This document shows, in pieces, positions 1-9,878 of a DNA stretch of 64,000 nucleotides (its first letter is position 1; each line of letters begins with the position of its first letter). The notes under the pieces are model-generated. The model ran no database searches. It was not told the origin of the DNA and worked only from the letters and a program-made list of their open reading frames with translations. The DNA is taken from positions 372,001 through 436,000 of the forward strand of contig JAQSEB010000041.1 of the NCBI GenBank assembly GCA_030063045.1. Reading direction: 5' to 3'. The stretch is from Pratylenchus scribneri. Its lineage: Eukaryota > Nematoda > Chromadorea > Rhabditida > Pratylenchidae. The position numbers and the translations under genes were made by a program.

Positions 1-377
1 TATTGTTTCCCAACCTTTTTCATTGAATCCTTGTTATTCAATTGGGCAAGCACCGGTGTTGGTATATTCTGCAGAACATTTGTTCTGAGCATGGCCGGAG
101 CTTCATTGGTATCGATTGCCCTTCTTTTTAGTGCCGTCATGACCTGTTTTTTGCCAACATTTTCTGCTCCAGAGCCTGTGCAGGTATGCGCTCCGACTTC
201 TTTGAGAACATTGCCTTGAAAATCCGCGTGGAGACGAGCATGACAATTGACGTTTTTGGTTCCAAAATACTCGCATCTCCAAAATTTTTTGGTTTCATCT
301 TTGCTAAGTTGATCGAAGACATATAAAAATCCATTATGATTCAATTTAGCCTTGTTTCTTTTTGTTTCAATATCCAT
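1..377 (-). CDS. FLYWCH zinc-finger protein (partial, runs off left edge)
   Basis: Read on the minus strand from an ATG at 377 the frame is open to the window edge (about 125 codons). It shows the FLYWCH-type zinc-finger order: an aromatic GFLYVFDQ strand, FWRCEYFG with the first Cys, then a CHARLH block and a terminal H-T-C after about 20 residues. FLYWCH fingers bind DNA; in nematodes they occur in transcription factors and beside MULE-type transposase genes. An AG acceptor-like site lies 5 bases before the ATG, so an upstream exon or trans-splicing is possible. The rest of the protein is outside the window, so it could be a transposon-related gene or a cellular regulator. No catalytic domain is visible in the part seen. 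Confidence 0.7.
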   Translation of the reverse strand, partial: MDIETKRNKAKLNHNGFLYVFDQLSKDETKKFWRCEYFGTKNVNCHARLHADFQGNVLKEVGAHTCTGSGAENVGKKQVMTALKRRAIDTNEAPAMLRTNVLQNIPTPVLAQLNNKDSMKKVGKQ

Positions 378-564
378 TTTCTCTAAATATAAAAAATTAG
401 AATAAATAATTTTAAAGCATAAGAATAAAGTGATAAATGGAAAAAATGTGAAATTGGGGCGAAAAAATTAATATTAATGTGAATGGGAATACTTCTGCAT
501 GATTGAAAAAAGAATAAAAATCAATAATACATAATCTTATATGCTTAATTACGATAAAAATATA

Positions 565-706
565 GGTGACGCTGAAACGTCCCCTTTTTGGCTGGACGCT
601 GAAACGGCGACGCTGAAACGGCGGACGCTGAAACGGCGGACGCTGAAACGGCTGACGCTGAAACGGCGGCGCTGAAACGGCGACGCTGAACTGGCGACGC
701 TGAAAC
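565..706. repeat. GACGCTGAAACGG minisatellite
   Basis: Eight or nine imperfect copies of GACGCTGAAACGGCG lie head to tail, with one interruption near 580-595. GC content is far above the surrounding AT-rich DNA. No coding role is visible. Confidence 0.85.
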
Positions 707-803
707 GTCTTCCCGCGATTTTAATAGTTATTTTAATTAAGTGATTAAAATGGCAAGTGTGAATGGTGAAAGAAGGCCAAAAAACCCGAAAATAAAAAAG
801 AAC

Positions 804-973
804 ACTGTATTTATTCTATTAGAAGCCCAAGGGCTAATAAATTTCAGATCCCTTCGAGCTGGGGATGAAATTTTTGAGACAAAAATGCTTATTTCGTCTT
901 AAATTCACCTAAAAATTGATTATTTTTGACATAAATTTTTTGATGGATGGCCTTTTAATAGAATAAATACGGT
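804..973. repeat. Short foldback element
   Basis: The left end (TGTATTTATTCTATTAGAAG) is the approximate inverse of the right end (CTTTTAATAGAATAAATACGG), giving a roughly 170-bp palindromic repeat typical of a MITE. It lies between the FLYWCH gene and the dehydrogenase gene. No gene is visible in the rest of 378-1054. Confidence 0.6.
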
Positions 974-1054
974 ACAATATCTATAATTGAATATGGATGG
1001 AAATGGATAAAATAAAATTAAACAATCTAATAAATGAATATTTTTGAGCAATAA

Positions 1055-2898
1055 TCAATTTTTATTTCCTTCTGTAAAGAATTTGTAGATAACGCTGAAA
1101 TCTTTGTCCTTAAATTCGGGCTCCTTCATTAGCCAAAGATACATTTGATGGGCCAGCGAACCAAATGGAATTGGCGCCTTGCATTGGGTGGACAAATTCT
1201 GGGCCAATCCCAAGTCCTGAATTATTTTTTAATTATCGATTAATTGAAGAAGCAAAAACCTTTGCCATTAAGGAACACGTGAAGCCCGGTTTATAGTCAG
1301 CACATGCTGGTGTTCCTAAAGTAAATGAATAAATAAATAAATAAATAAATAATTAATGAATTAATTAATTTTGGAAAATTTAAATTGTACTTATTGGCTC
1401 TTTTATTTTAAACTGAGGTCACGGGTTTGAACCTTTATTTGGAATTTTTCTCAACTTTCTCTATTTCTTTTGGATCTTGGTAAAAATTTTTGTAATATGA
1501 CATATTTTAGTTTAGAGTTGATCGACCACAAATTACCATAAAGGCGTAAGGCGTTAGTCTAGCCCCTTAAACTTATGCCATGGTTTTCCCCAAATTAATC
1601 AATGAAATGGTTGGCTCACTTAAGGTCCCAGGGATAGGATAAAGCCGGAAACCACCCTATGATGTCTGATCTGATTGACAAAGAGAACAATGTCATTCCT
1701 TGGTGGGGTTGCTCTAAATCTGGCACCGGATAAAACTATCCCTCTTTCCCTTCACTTTTGTAACTTATCACTTATCGGTCTCGGATTTGATGCCATTCAT
1801 CAGGAAAATTTTTTATATCATGTTATCCTTACTAGACTTAATTAAAAATTATTAACCTGGCAATACTCCCGGTACCGGATTGTATGTGTCACTTGCCCAA
1901 CATCGACCCGAACTTGAATTTATGACGGATGTCAACATTTTAGGGTCTAGACCAAGTCTGAAAATTATAAAATAAAAGTAAAATAAAAAGTAAAAAAAAC
2001 TTTATTCCCAAATTCATTGTTTCCGCCAATGCGATCATTTGGGAAGCCAAGAGCATATTATTGCAAAGTTTAGTGGCCTGTCCGCTTCCATTTTTCCCGC
2101 AATGAACTAAAATTTGAATTATTATTAGAATTTCTTTTCCATTTACCGGTATTTTTGCCCATCATTTCAAGCAGTGGTTTTGCCCTTTCGAATGCTGCCT
2201 TCTCTCCGCCCACCATAAATGTTAAGGTTGCCTTTTCTGCACCTAAAACATTGAAATTTGTTTGGTTTTTTGGATAATAAAAACTTAAGGTTTTTTGGAT
2301 AATAAAAAATTAAGGTTTTTGGATAATAAAAACTTAAGATTTTCTGGATAACAGAAACTTAAGGTTTTTTGGATGGTTTTTGGATAATTAAAAAAGTTTT
2401 TTGGATAATAAAAACTATGTTTTTTGGTTGACAAAAACTTTGGTCTCTTATTCTCTATATTCAAAAATGTAACCTAATACTCCACCGGACACTGGTGCAT
2501 CAATGAAGCTGGCGCTCTTTGCAGAAACTAGCTCAGATATTTGGATTGAAACTGATTGATCAATTGTACTACAATCAATGCAAAGAGCGTCCTTTTTGAT
2601 AGTTCTGTATAAAACACATTCATTAATATCCAAAATTAAATAAAACTAACTCAAGTAGGCCAGATTTATCCGCAAAAACATTCAAAACATTGGCACTGTT
2701 TGGTAACATTGTTATTATTTCCTCACATTTTGATGCCAATTCCGCGGGAGTTGAGCAAATTTTGGCCCCTTTTTTGCTGAATTCACTTAGCAATGATTGA
2801 TTGGTGTCATGAACGGCGAGTGAAACACCGTGGCGAATCAAATTTCGTGCCATATGAACGCCCATGTTGCCAAGCCCAATAAATCCAACTGGTGGCAT
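1055..2898 (-). CDS. HIBADH: 3-hydroxyisobutyrate dehydrogenase, mitochondrial-type
   Basis: Seven exons on the minus strand: 2651-2898, 2474-2604, 2147-2242, 2001-2106, 1857-1957, 1260-1315, 1055-1216. All phases agree and sum to 900 nt, 299 residues. The enzyme oxidises 3-hydroxyisobutyrate with NAD in valine breakdown. The N-terminus carries the NAD-binding GLGNMG loop (residues 7-12). Next come the family signature DAPVSGG (about 119-125), the [11 protein letters not shown] helix holding the catalytic lysine, and the closing KDLGLAQN helix. The protein starts directly at the Rossmann fold, so no mitochondrial presequence is seen; an upstream leader exon could have been missed. Intron 2 (2243-2473) holds several copies of a unit around TTTTTTGGATAATAAAAAC. 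Intron 5 (1316-1856) is the longest. Confidence 0.92.
2255..2440. repeat. Short tandem repeat in HIBADH intron 2
   Basis: About six degenerate copies of a 25-28-bp unit built on TTTTTTGGATAATAAAAAC and CTTAAGG, wholly inside an intron. Confidence 0.7.
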
Positions 2899-3380
2899 TT
2901 TTATTCTCTAAATTTGTTTGAAACTTTGAAAATAATGCTGGTTGTGACTTCGAAAATTATAATTCTAGATGATTTAACCTCGACACAATTCATTGTCATT
3001 TAGCACTATTTTTATGTCGGTTAGGTTTGGCTTGGTTTATTTAATAAGCAACAACAAACTAGTTTGGATTAAATATCTTGGAAAATTATAGCAAGTTAAT
3101 ATTCACAATATATTTTCCATTCGTTAAATGTTTTTTAAGATATCTAATAATTCGAAAATAATATGGCCAAATTCTAAGGTCGATTGTGGATTGTGATTTT
3201 CAATTATAATTGTGTCAAAATTTATGCAAGATTTTTGATGAGCAAATTTGCAACAAAAAGTGAAGAATATATCAAATAATTTAAAGCAATTCAAAACAAA
3301 TCAGATCATTTTGTTGATAAATAAATAAAAATATTGTCTTGAATAATTTCCCGTTTTGTCTTCATTCTTCTAAATACTCT
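2899..3380. other. Intergenic; 3' flank of the H3-tail BTB gene
   Basis: No gene is visible. 3120-3370 resembles the 3' flanks of the other genes in the array (5440-5700, 7510-7740, 9600-9878), including the block near TTATGCAAGATTTTTGATGAG, so it belongs to the duplicated unit. Confidence 0.7.
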
Positions 3381-4693
3381 TCATTGGCTCATTGCATTTT
3401 TGTCCACCAATTTGTTATTTCTTCCAGCCGGTGGAATTGCCCGAGGTTGAGCGGAGAATGGCAGTGGAAAAAGTTGTTTCGACGCATCATTGGCACCTTC
3501 GAAATAATGGACTAACATGGCTGCAACCTCCTCAGCAGTGAGAATGCCAGTTGGAACTAAAAAAGAAAATTAATGAAGTTTCATATAGTTATTTTGTTTT
3601 ATTTGTATTAAAATATTAATAATTTAATAAATAATTGATTTAAAATATACCAATTTGATTTATAAATGTGGTGGGTGACATTAGTGGAAAACGAATGGCA
3701 TAGATCAGAGGCCCCATTTTGGCACGTTTCTCCTGCCCAGTTGGCTCAACAATGCTTTCTTCATCATCATCTTTGCATGGTTGGCCTGCTGCCCAATAAT
3801 CCAACTCAAAAAAAAATATTAATAAAATTAAAAACATTTAACAAACATAGCTGAAAAGAAGTGACTCAAAGCGGATCGCAAGAGTGTCCCGGGTCAGCAT
3901 TTCGCCTAATTCCGCTTGGCTCAATGAACAAAAATCTTCATTTCCAATTCCAGAAAAATTTTTGTCAAAATATTCCAAGCAATGTTCAATCAGAATCTGC
4001 AATAAAATGTATAGATTAGAATGCCATTTTTTGTTACCTCGTCCTCCTGCAATTTTGCTGCTCTCCATACGGCGATAGAATTGTCCGAATCCAACATTTC
4101 AGGAGCCAATTGATGGCATTTTTCGATAAGCACGGGAAGCAAATATTTCTTCGCTAAATACAAAAATTAATCATTTTGTAAAATTTTTATTAAAAAACCT
4201 GCAGAATAAACCTCGAGAAAATTTTCATTATTAATCAGTGAAACATCATTATTCATGTACAGAAAATTGAGCATGGCTTTGAAAGCTGATGCCGTGATGT
4301 CGACGACTCTGATTGGAACATTGTTCAGACTATTGGATTCGTTGGTGCGAAATTGGGCAGCAAAGACATCCCATCCAGCAAGGACAATTTTATGCGCTTT
4401 GAACAACTAAAAATGAATCAAATTTGTTTTTTAAAATTGAGTTTGATATTAATTCATACTTGTGGTTCCTCCTCCGGAATCCATGTCTGCGATTTCTCAT
4501 CCCAGGAAGCTTTCCCAACCAGAAATTCCACATCGGATTGTTCGCCACTCTCCAATAAATGCTTCATTCGGTGCAGAATTGTGCCGGTTCCATTTTGTAC
4601 GGATTTATGAGTAGCTTTGGTGATGGCGGCCAATTGTTTGCGTGGAGCCTTACCTTCAGCCGCTTTGCGAGCAGTTTGTCTTGTTCGAGCCAT
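3381..4693 (-). CDS. BTB-BACK protein with N-terminal histone H3 tail mimic
   Basis: Six exons: 4460-4693, 4199-4406, 4038-4153, 3847-3996, 3651-3804, 3381-3556. All phases agree (1038 nt, 345 residues). Residues 1-31 copy the histone H3 tail: ARTRQTARK, then GKAPRKQLA, then TKATHKS. Lys9, 14, 18, 23 and 27 are kept; Lys4 is Arg; Ser10, Thr11 and Gly12 are Ala, Ala and Glu; two residues are inserted after Ala21. From QNGTGTIL the protein is a BTB domain (about 32-148), a BACK domain (ILIEHC.., about 149-200) and a C-terminal stretch with the BTBD1/2/3/6-type IRFPLMS motif. BTB-BACK proteins usually bind CUL3 and present substrates for ubiquitylation. The two paralogues at 5702-7070 and 7741-9143 lack the H3 segment. 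There is no signal peptide, so a nuclear or cytosolic site is likely (inference). Intron 4 ends in TTTTGAG, an unusual acceptor. Confidence 0.88.
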
Positions 4694-5118
4694 TTATTCA
4701 ATTCTTGAAATGCTTTAAAATGACGAGTTTTAATTTTAATTTGCTTTCTAAAAAAAATTAAACTTTATTAGAAAAATGCATTAAAATTTATAGGAAAACG
4801 GACGGGGAATAATATTAATGGAATGGAGAGAGGTGGTTTTTACATTTTGAATAGGAAGAGCGAGAACTTCATAAAAGCAAAAATTTCGTAATAATAATAT
4901 CGATTACTTAAAAAAAAATAAAGAAGATGAGAAATCGAACTTGTGGAAATAGCATAGCTAATTTTATTGGCGGAATAAATTTATGTGTTGTAGTTGGTTG
5001 GAATTGCAAGCTTGTCATGACTCATGACAGCTTTTTAAATTTTAATTGAATAGGTATTCTACATAGATTGTGAAAGTCAAAAAGAATGGAGTATAAGGAA
5101 AATATATAAACTAAATAG

Positions 5119-5405
5119 GTTTTTGACTTCTAACAAATCAGAACCGGTTTTAGACCATAAACCTTATATCAATTTGTAGATCTCATCGAGACGCATCGAT
5201 TCGTATATAATTTATCGAACCAAAATTAAAGGGTATTAAACCGTTTAAACCACCACATTTTTCGGTTTTTGGTTTAAACTCTAATTTTTGGTCTAAACCT
5301 GACATTTTATATACCACCAATCAGTGCTTCTCGATGAGATTTACAAATTGGTATAAGGTTTGCAGGGTCTAAAACTCGTTTATGATTTATTGGAAGTCAA
5401 AAACC
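5119..5405. mobile_element. Foldback element family C, copy 1
   Basis: The ends TTTTTGACTTCTAACAAATC and GGAAGTCAAAAACCTG are inverted copies. Both arms carry a block around AAATTGGTATAAGGTTT and one around TCTCATCGAGACGCATCGA. It lies between the first and second BTB genes. It has no coding capacity and is probably non-autonomous. Confidence 0.8.
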
Positions 5406-5701
5406 TGTTTTGTTGGTAAAAATAGCAACCATTGAAAAATGATTTTATTAAAGCATTAATAATTAATATAAAAAGCAATATTAATTCAAAAATGAAATGG
5501 CCGAATTTAGGACCAAAATTTTGTTATCTTTCAATTATTAATTGTGTAAAAAATATTTATGCGTTTGATGAGCAAATAATTTAATGCAATTCAAAAAACT
5601 GGGTCATCCAAATAAGATCAGATCATTTTGTTGATAAATAAATAAATAGATATTGTCATTGAATAATTTCCCGTTTTGTCTTCATTCTTCTCAATATAGC
5701 T

Positions 5702-7070
5702 TTACACTTCGGGCATTCCCAGCAGGACTCGAAAAATTTCATTAGCTTTTGACACTCTTGCTTCCAGACGGGCTTTTTCACTTTCAACTGCATTTTTGTC
5801 CATCAATTTCAATTTGTTATTTTCTTCATATGGAATTGCCCGACGTTTAGCAGAGAATGGCATTGGAAAAAGTTGTTTCGACGCATCATTGGCACCTTCG
5901 AAATAATGGACGAACATGGCTGCAACTTCCTCAGCAGTGAGAATGCCAGTTGGAACTAAACAAAGAAATTATTAATTTTTAAAATAATCAATTTAAAATA
6001 TACCAATGTAATTTATAAATGTGGAGGGTGTGATCAGTGGAAAGCGAATGGCATTGATCAGAGGTCCCAATTTGGCACGTTTCTCCGGTCCAGTTGGCTC
6101 ACTAATGCCTGCATTTTTGCTGTTTCCATGCCCAATAATGCAACTTTAAAAGAAAATTTAAATTTTGGCAAGACTAATAGAAAAATGCTTACAAAATTGA
6201 AAATTATTGCCTCATATTTGACCTTAAGAGTGTCTCGGGTAAACAGCTCGCCAATTTCCGTTTGATCCAATGAGCAAAAGTCAACAAGTATAGAACCAAA
6301 ATCGCGAAAGTTTTCATCGAGGAAATGCAAACAATGTTCAATCAAAATCTGGAAAAAAAGACACAACAGTAAAATCCAAATTTAACATTCCTAATAAAAA
6401 TATCTTATTAAAAAAACACGTTCTTTAGTGACTAGAACTAATTAAGAAACAAGTCTTTAATGGCTTACTTGTGCCTAAATTCGATTTTTGTTTACCTCGT
6501 CCTCCTGCAATTTTGCTGTTCTCCATATGGCGATAGAATTGTCCAAATTCAACATTTCAGGGGCCAATTCATAACATTTCTCGATAAGCACCGGAAGTAA
6601 ATATTTCTTTGCTAAATAATAAAAATTGGTACATTTTTAAAATTTTTAAATAAAAAACCTGCAGAATAGATCTCGAGAAAATTTTCACTATTAATCAGTG
6701 AAACATCATTATTCATGTACAGAAAATTGAGCATGGCTTTGAAAGCTGATGCCGTAATGTCGACGACCCTGATTGGAATATTGTTCAGGCCATTGGATTC
6801 ATTGGTACGAAATTGGGCAGCGAAGACATCCCAACCGCCAAGGACCAATTTATGAGCTTTGAACAACTAAAAAATATGTTTAATTTGTTTAAAATTGAGT
6901 TTAATATTAATTCATACTTGTGGTTCCTCCTCCGGAATCCATTTCTGCGATTTCTCATTCCAGGAAGCTTTTCCAACCAGAAATTCCACATCGGATTGTT
7001 CGCCATTTTCCAATAAATGCTTCATTCGGTGCAGAATGTCCATTTGTGATGTTTCATTTGAAGAAGACAT
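5702..7070 (-). pseudogene. BTB-BACK paralogue with exon-5 frame break
   Basis: Exons by homology to the neighbours: 6918-7070, 6659-6866, 6496-6611, 6193-6348, 6004-6143, 5702-5955. BTB (FKAHKLVLGGWDVFAAQF), BACK (ILIEHCLHFLDENF) and the C-terminal IRFPLI block are all recognisable. The N-terminus starts MSSSNETSQMDILHRM and has no H3 tail. In exon 5, after LHYWAWKQQK, two bases are missing relative to the third paralogue. The frame then runs into TAG about 40 bases into the exon, although the downstream sequence still encodes EPTGPEKRAKLG in the shifted frame. Total length is 1027 nt, not a multiple of three. I found no alternative acceptor that restores the frame, so this is a recent pseudogene or an assembly error. 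Confidence 0.75.
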
Positions 7071-7740
7071 TTTCTTGTTCAATTCAATTTTCCGAAATGT
7101 TGTTTATTATTAAAATCTTTATCTATAATTATAATTATAAATGATTGGAAATTGATTAAATAAATGATTTAAAAGCCATCAAAAAGGTTTCAATTTCCTT
7201 ATACTAGCGCGTTTTTGGCTAACAAAGTCGTTTTTTATGACATTTTTGTCCCAGCTGTTTTCGGCTATTTACAAGGATTCAACCAAAAAAAAAAAAACAA
7301 TAAATTTTTAAGATTTATATGTTGGAATTGAAAAAACCTTAAATCTACCTAGTTTAAAACATAAATTTATAAATGCTAAATTAGCAAAAAATTGTTTAAT
7401 TGGAATATTTATAAATGTCTTTCTGGTAAGAAGTAACAACGCATAAACTTCGCAAATGTTTATATTTCCGATCCGTAGACATTTTTATTAACATAAGATT
7501 TTAGGCTTTTTCTTCATATTAAATTGAAAAATGAAATGGTTAAATATAGGGCCCATATTGTTTGATTCAATTATAATTGTATCAAAATTTATGCAAGATT
7601 TTTGATGAGCAAATTTGCAAGAAAAAAATGAAATATATCATAAAGCAATTCAAAAGTGTCATCCAAATAAGATCAGATCATTTTGTTGATAAATAAATAA
7701 TTCCCGTTTTATCTTCATTCTTCTCAATATGGATATGGCT
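7071..7740. other. Intergenic between the second and third BTB genes
   Basis: No gene is visible. 7510-7740 matches the 3' flanks of the sister genes. The bases just before the ATG at 7070 (minus strand, TTGAATTGAACAAG) resemble those before the ATG at 9143 and, more weakly, the one at 4693. Confidence 0.65.
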
Positions 7741-9143
7741 TCACACTGCAGGCATTCCACGGGCTCGAAAACGTTTATTGGTTTTTGACACTCTTGCTTC
7801 CAGACGTTGATTTTCCTTCAACAAATTCGCCTTTTCTTCTTCAACATCACTTTTGTCCATCAATTTGTTATGTTCTTCAGGTGGAATTGCCCGAGATTTA
7901 GCAGAGAATGGCAGTGGAAAAAATTGTTTCGAACGATCACGGGCTCCTTCGAAATAATGGACGGACATGGCTGCAACTTCCTCAGCAGTGAGAATGCCAG
8001 TTGGAACTAAATAAAGAAATGAAGTTTCTACATAGCTAATTTGTTAAATAATCAATAAAACATACCAATGTAATTTATGAAAGCCGGGTGACATTAGTGG
8101 AAAGCGAATGGCATTGATCAAAGGTCCCATTTTGGCACGTCTCTCCTGCCCAGTCGGCTTAACAATGCCTGCATCTTTGCATTGTTTCTCAGCCCAATGA
8201 TACAACTTTAAAAATTTATTAAAAATTTAACAAATAACAAACATTGCCGAGAAGATCTGTTTCATCTTGCATAAGGGTGTCACGGGAAAGCATTTCGCCT
8301 AATTCAGCTTGAGTCAATGACCAAATGTTGTCATTATTAATATAATGGAAGTTTTTGTCCAAAAATTGCAAACAATGTTCAATCAAAATCTGAAAAATGA
8401 ACAACATCAGAATTCAGAATATATAGTTTTAGTAGATATCCGTAAATATAATTTAGAAAATCTCATTTTAGTGTTTATAGACTCAGACCTAACTAATTCA
8501 TTTTAATATTTATTGACCTAAACTTATAAATATTTACCTTGTCTTCCTGCAATTTTGCTGTTCTCCAAATGGCGATAGAATTTTTTGAATTCAACATTTT
8601 TGGAGCCAATTCATGACATTTTCCAATAAGCACCGGAAGCAAATATTTCTTCGCTGAATAACATAAATGAATATTTTTATATTGACTTTAAATAAAAACC
8701 TGCAGAATAGACCTCGAGATAATTTGCACTATTAATCAGTGAACAGTCGTTGGTGTACAGAAAAGTGAGCATGACTTTGAAAGCTGATGCCGTGATGTCG
8801 ATGACCCTGATTGGAACATTGTTCAGACTATTGGATTCATTGGTGCGAAATTGGGCAGCGAAGACATCCCATCCGGCAAGGACAATTTTATGCGCTTTGA
8901 ACAACTAAAAATAAGTCAAATTTGTTTAAAATTGAGTTTGATATTAATTCATACTTGTGGTTCCTCCTCCGGAATCCATTTCTGCGATTTCTCATCCCAT
9001 GAAGCTTTCCCAACAAGGAATTCCACATCGGATTGTTCGCCACTATCCAATAAATACTTCATTCGGTCCAAAATTGTGCCGGTTCCATTTTGATTTTGTC
9101 TGTTCATTTGCGTTGTTTCATTTTCATTTGATGAAGAAGACAT
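7741..9143 (-). pseudogene. BTB-BACK paralogue with late exon-5 frame break
   Basis: Exons: 8955-9143, 8700-8904, 8538-8653, 8243-8389, 8066-8205, 7741-8006. The protein starts MSSSSNENETTQMNRQ and meets the H3-tail paralogue exactly at QNGTGTIL. It has BTB, BACK (ILIEHCLQFLDKNF), the WAEKQCKDAG helix and IRFPLMSP, and a longer last exon with a predicted coiled coil (EEEKANLLKENQRLEARVSK). At the end of exon 5 the bases that should encode the FINYI region are 2 nt short, at about 8081-8086. The join to exon 6 is therefore out of frame and hits a stop within nine codons. The total is 1063 nt. The reading before and after the break is intact, so the lesion is recent, or the product ends after IRFPLMSP, or the assembly is wrong. 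Confidence 0.75.
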
Positions 9144-9259
9144 TTCTTGTTTTAATTCAATTTTTCCAATGTTGTTTATGATTTGATTATTAAAGTTTTT
9201 ATCTATAATTCAATGACTGGAAATTGATTGAAAAAGGAAATTTTTTTTTTCGTTTTTTT

Positions 9260-9578
9260 ACCAACAAAACAAGTTTTCGACTTCTAACAAATCAGAAACC
9301 GGTTTTAGACTCTATAAACCTTATACGTTATACCAATTTATAGATCTCATCGAGACGCATCGAATGATATAAAAAATGTTAAATCTTGGCCCAAAATTAA
9401 AGAGTTAAACTGTTTAAACCAATTTTCCGGTTTTTGGTTCTGTTCTACTCTAATTTTTGGTTTAAACCTGACATTTTTTATACCAATCAATGCCTCTCGA
9501 TGCGATTTACAAATTGATATAAGATTTGTATGGTCTAAAAGATAATTAAGATTTATTAGACGTTAAAAACCTGCTTTG
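9260..9578. mobile_element. Foldback element family C, copy 2
   Basis: Same inverted design as the copy at 5119-5405, with the TTCTAACAAATCAGAAACCG left arm and a degenerate right arm ending GACGTTAAAAACCTG. It sits upstream of the third BTB gene, next to the shared 3' flank (9600-9878) of the MATH-BTB gene. Confidence 0.78.
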
Positions 9579-9878
9579 TTGGTAAAAAATAGTAACCATT
9601 GAAAAATGATTTTATTAAAGCATTAATACATACAATATTAATTAAAAAATGAAATGGCCAAATCTATGACCAAAATTATGTGATCTTTCAATTAAATATT
9701 GTGTCGAAATTTATGCAAGATTTTTAATGAGCAAATTTGTAAGAAAAAAGTGAAGAATATATCAAATAATTTAATGCAATTCAAAAATCTGGGTCACCCG
9801 AATAAAATCAAAGATCGTCATTTTATTGATAATTAAATAAAGAATCCCGTTTTGTCTTCATTCTTCTCAATATTCTTC

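Noticed and set aside
1420..1560. Possible tRNA (GGTTTGAACC-like box)
   Set aside because: No cloverleaf could be drawn around it on either strand.
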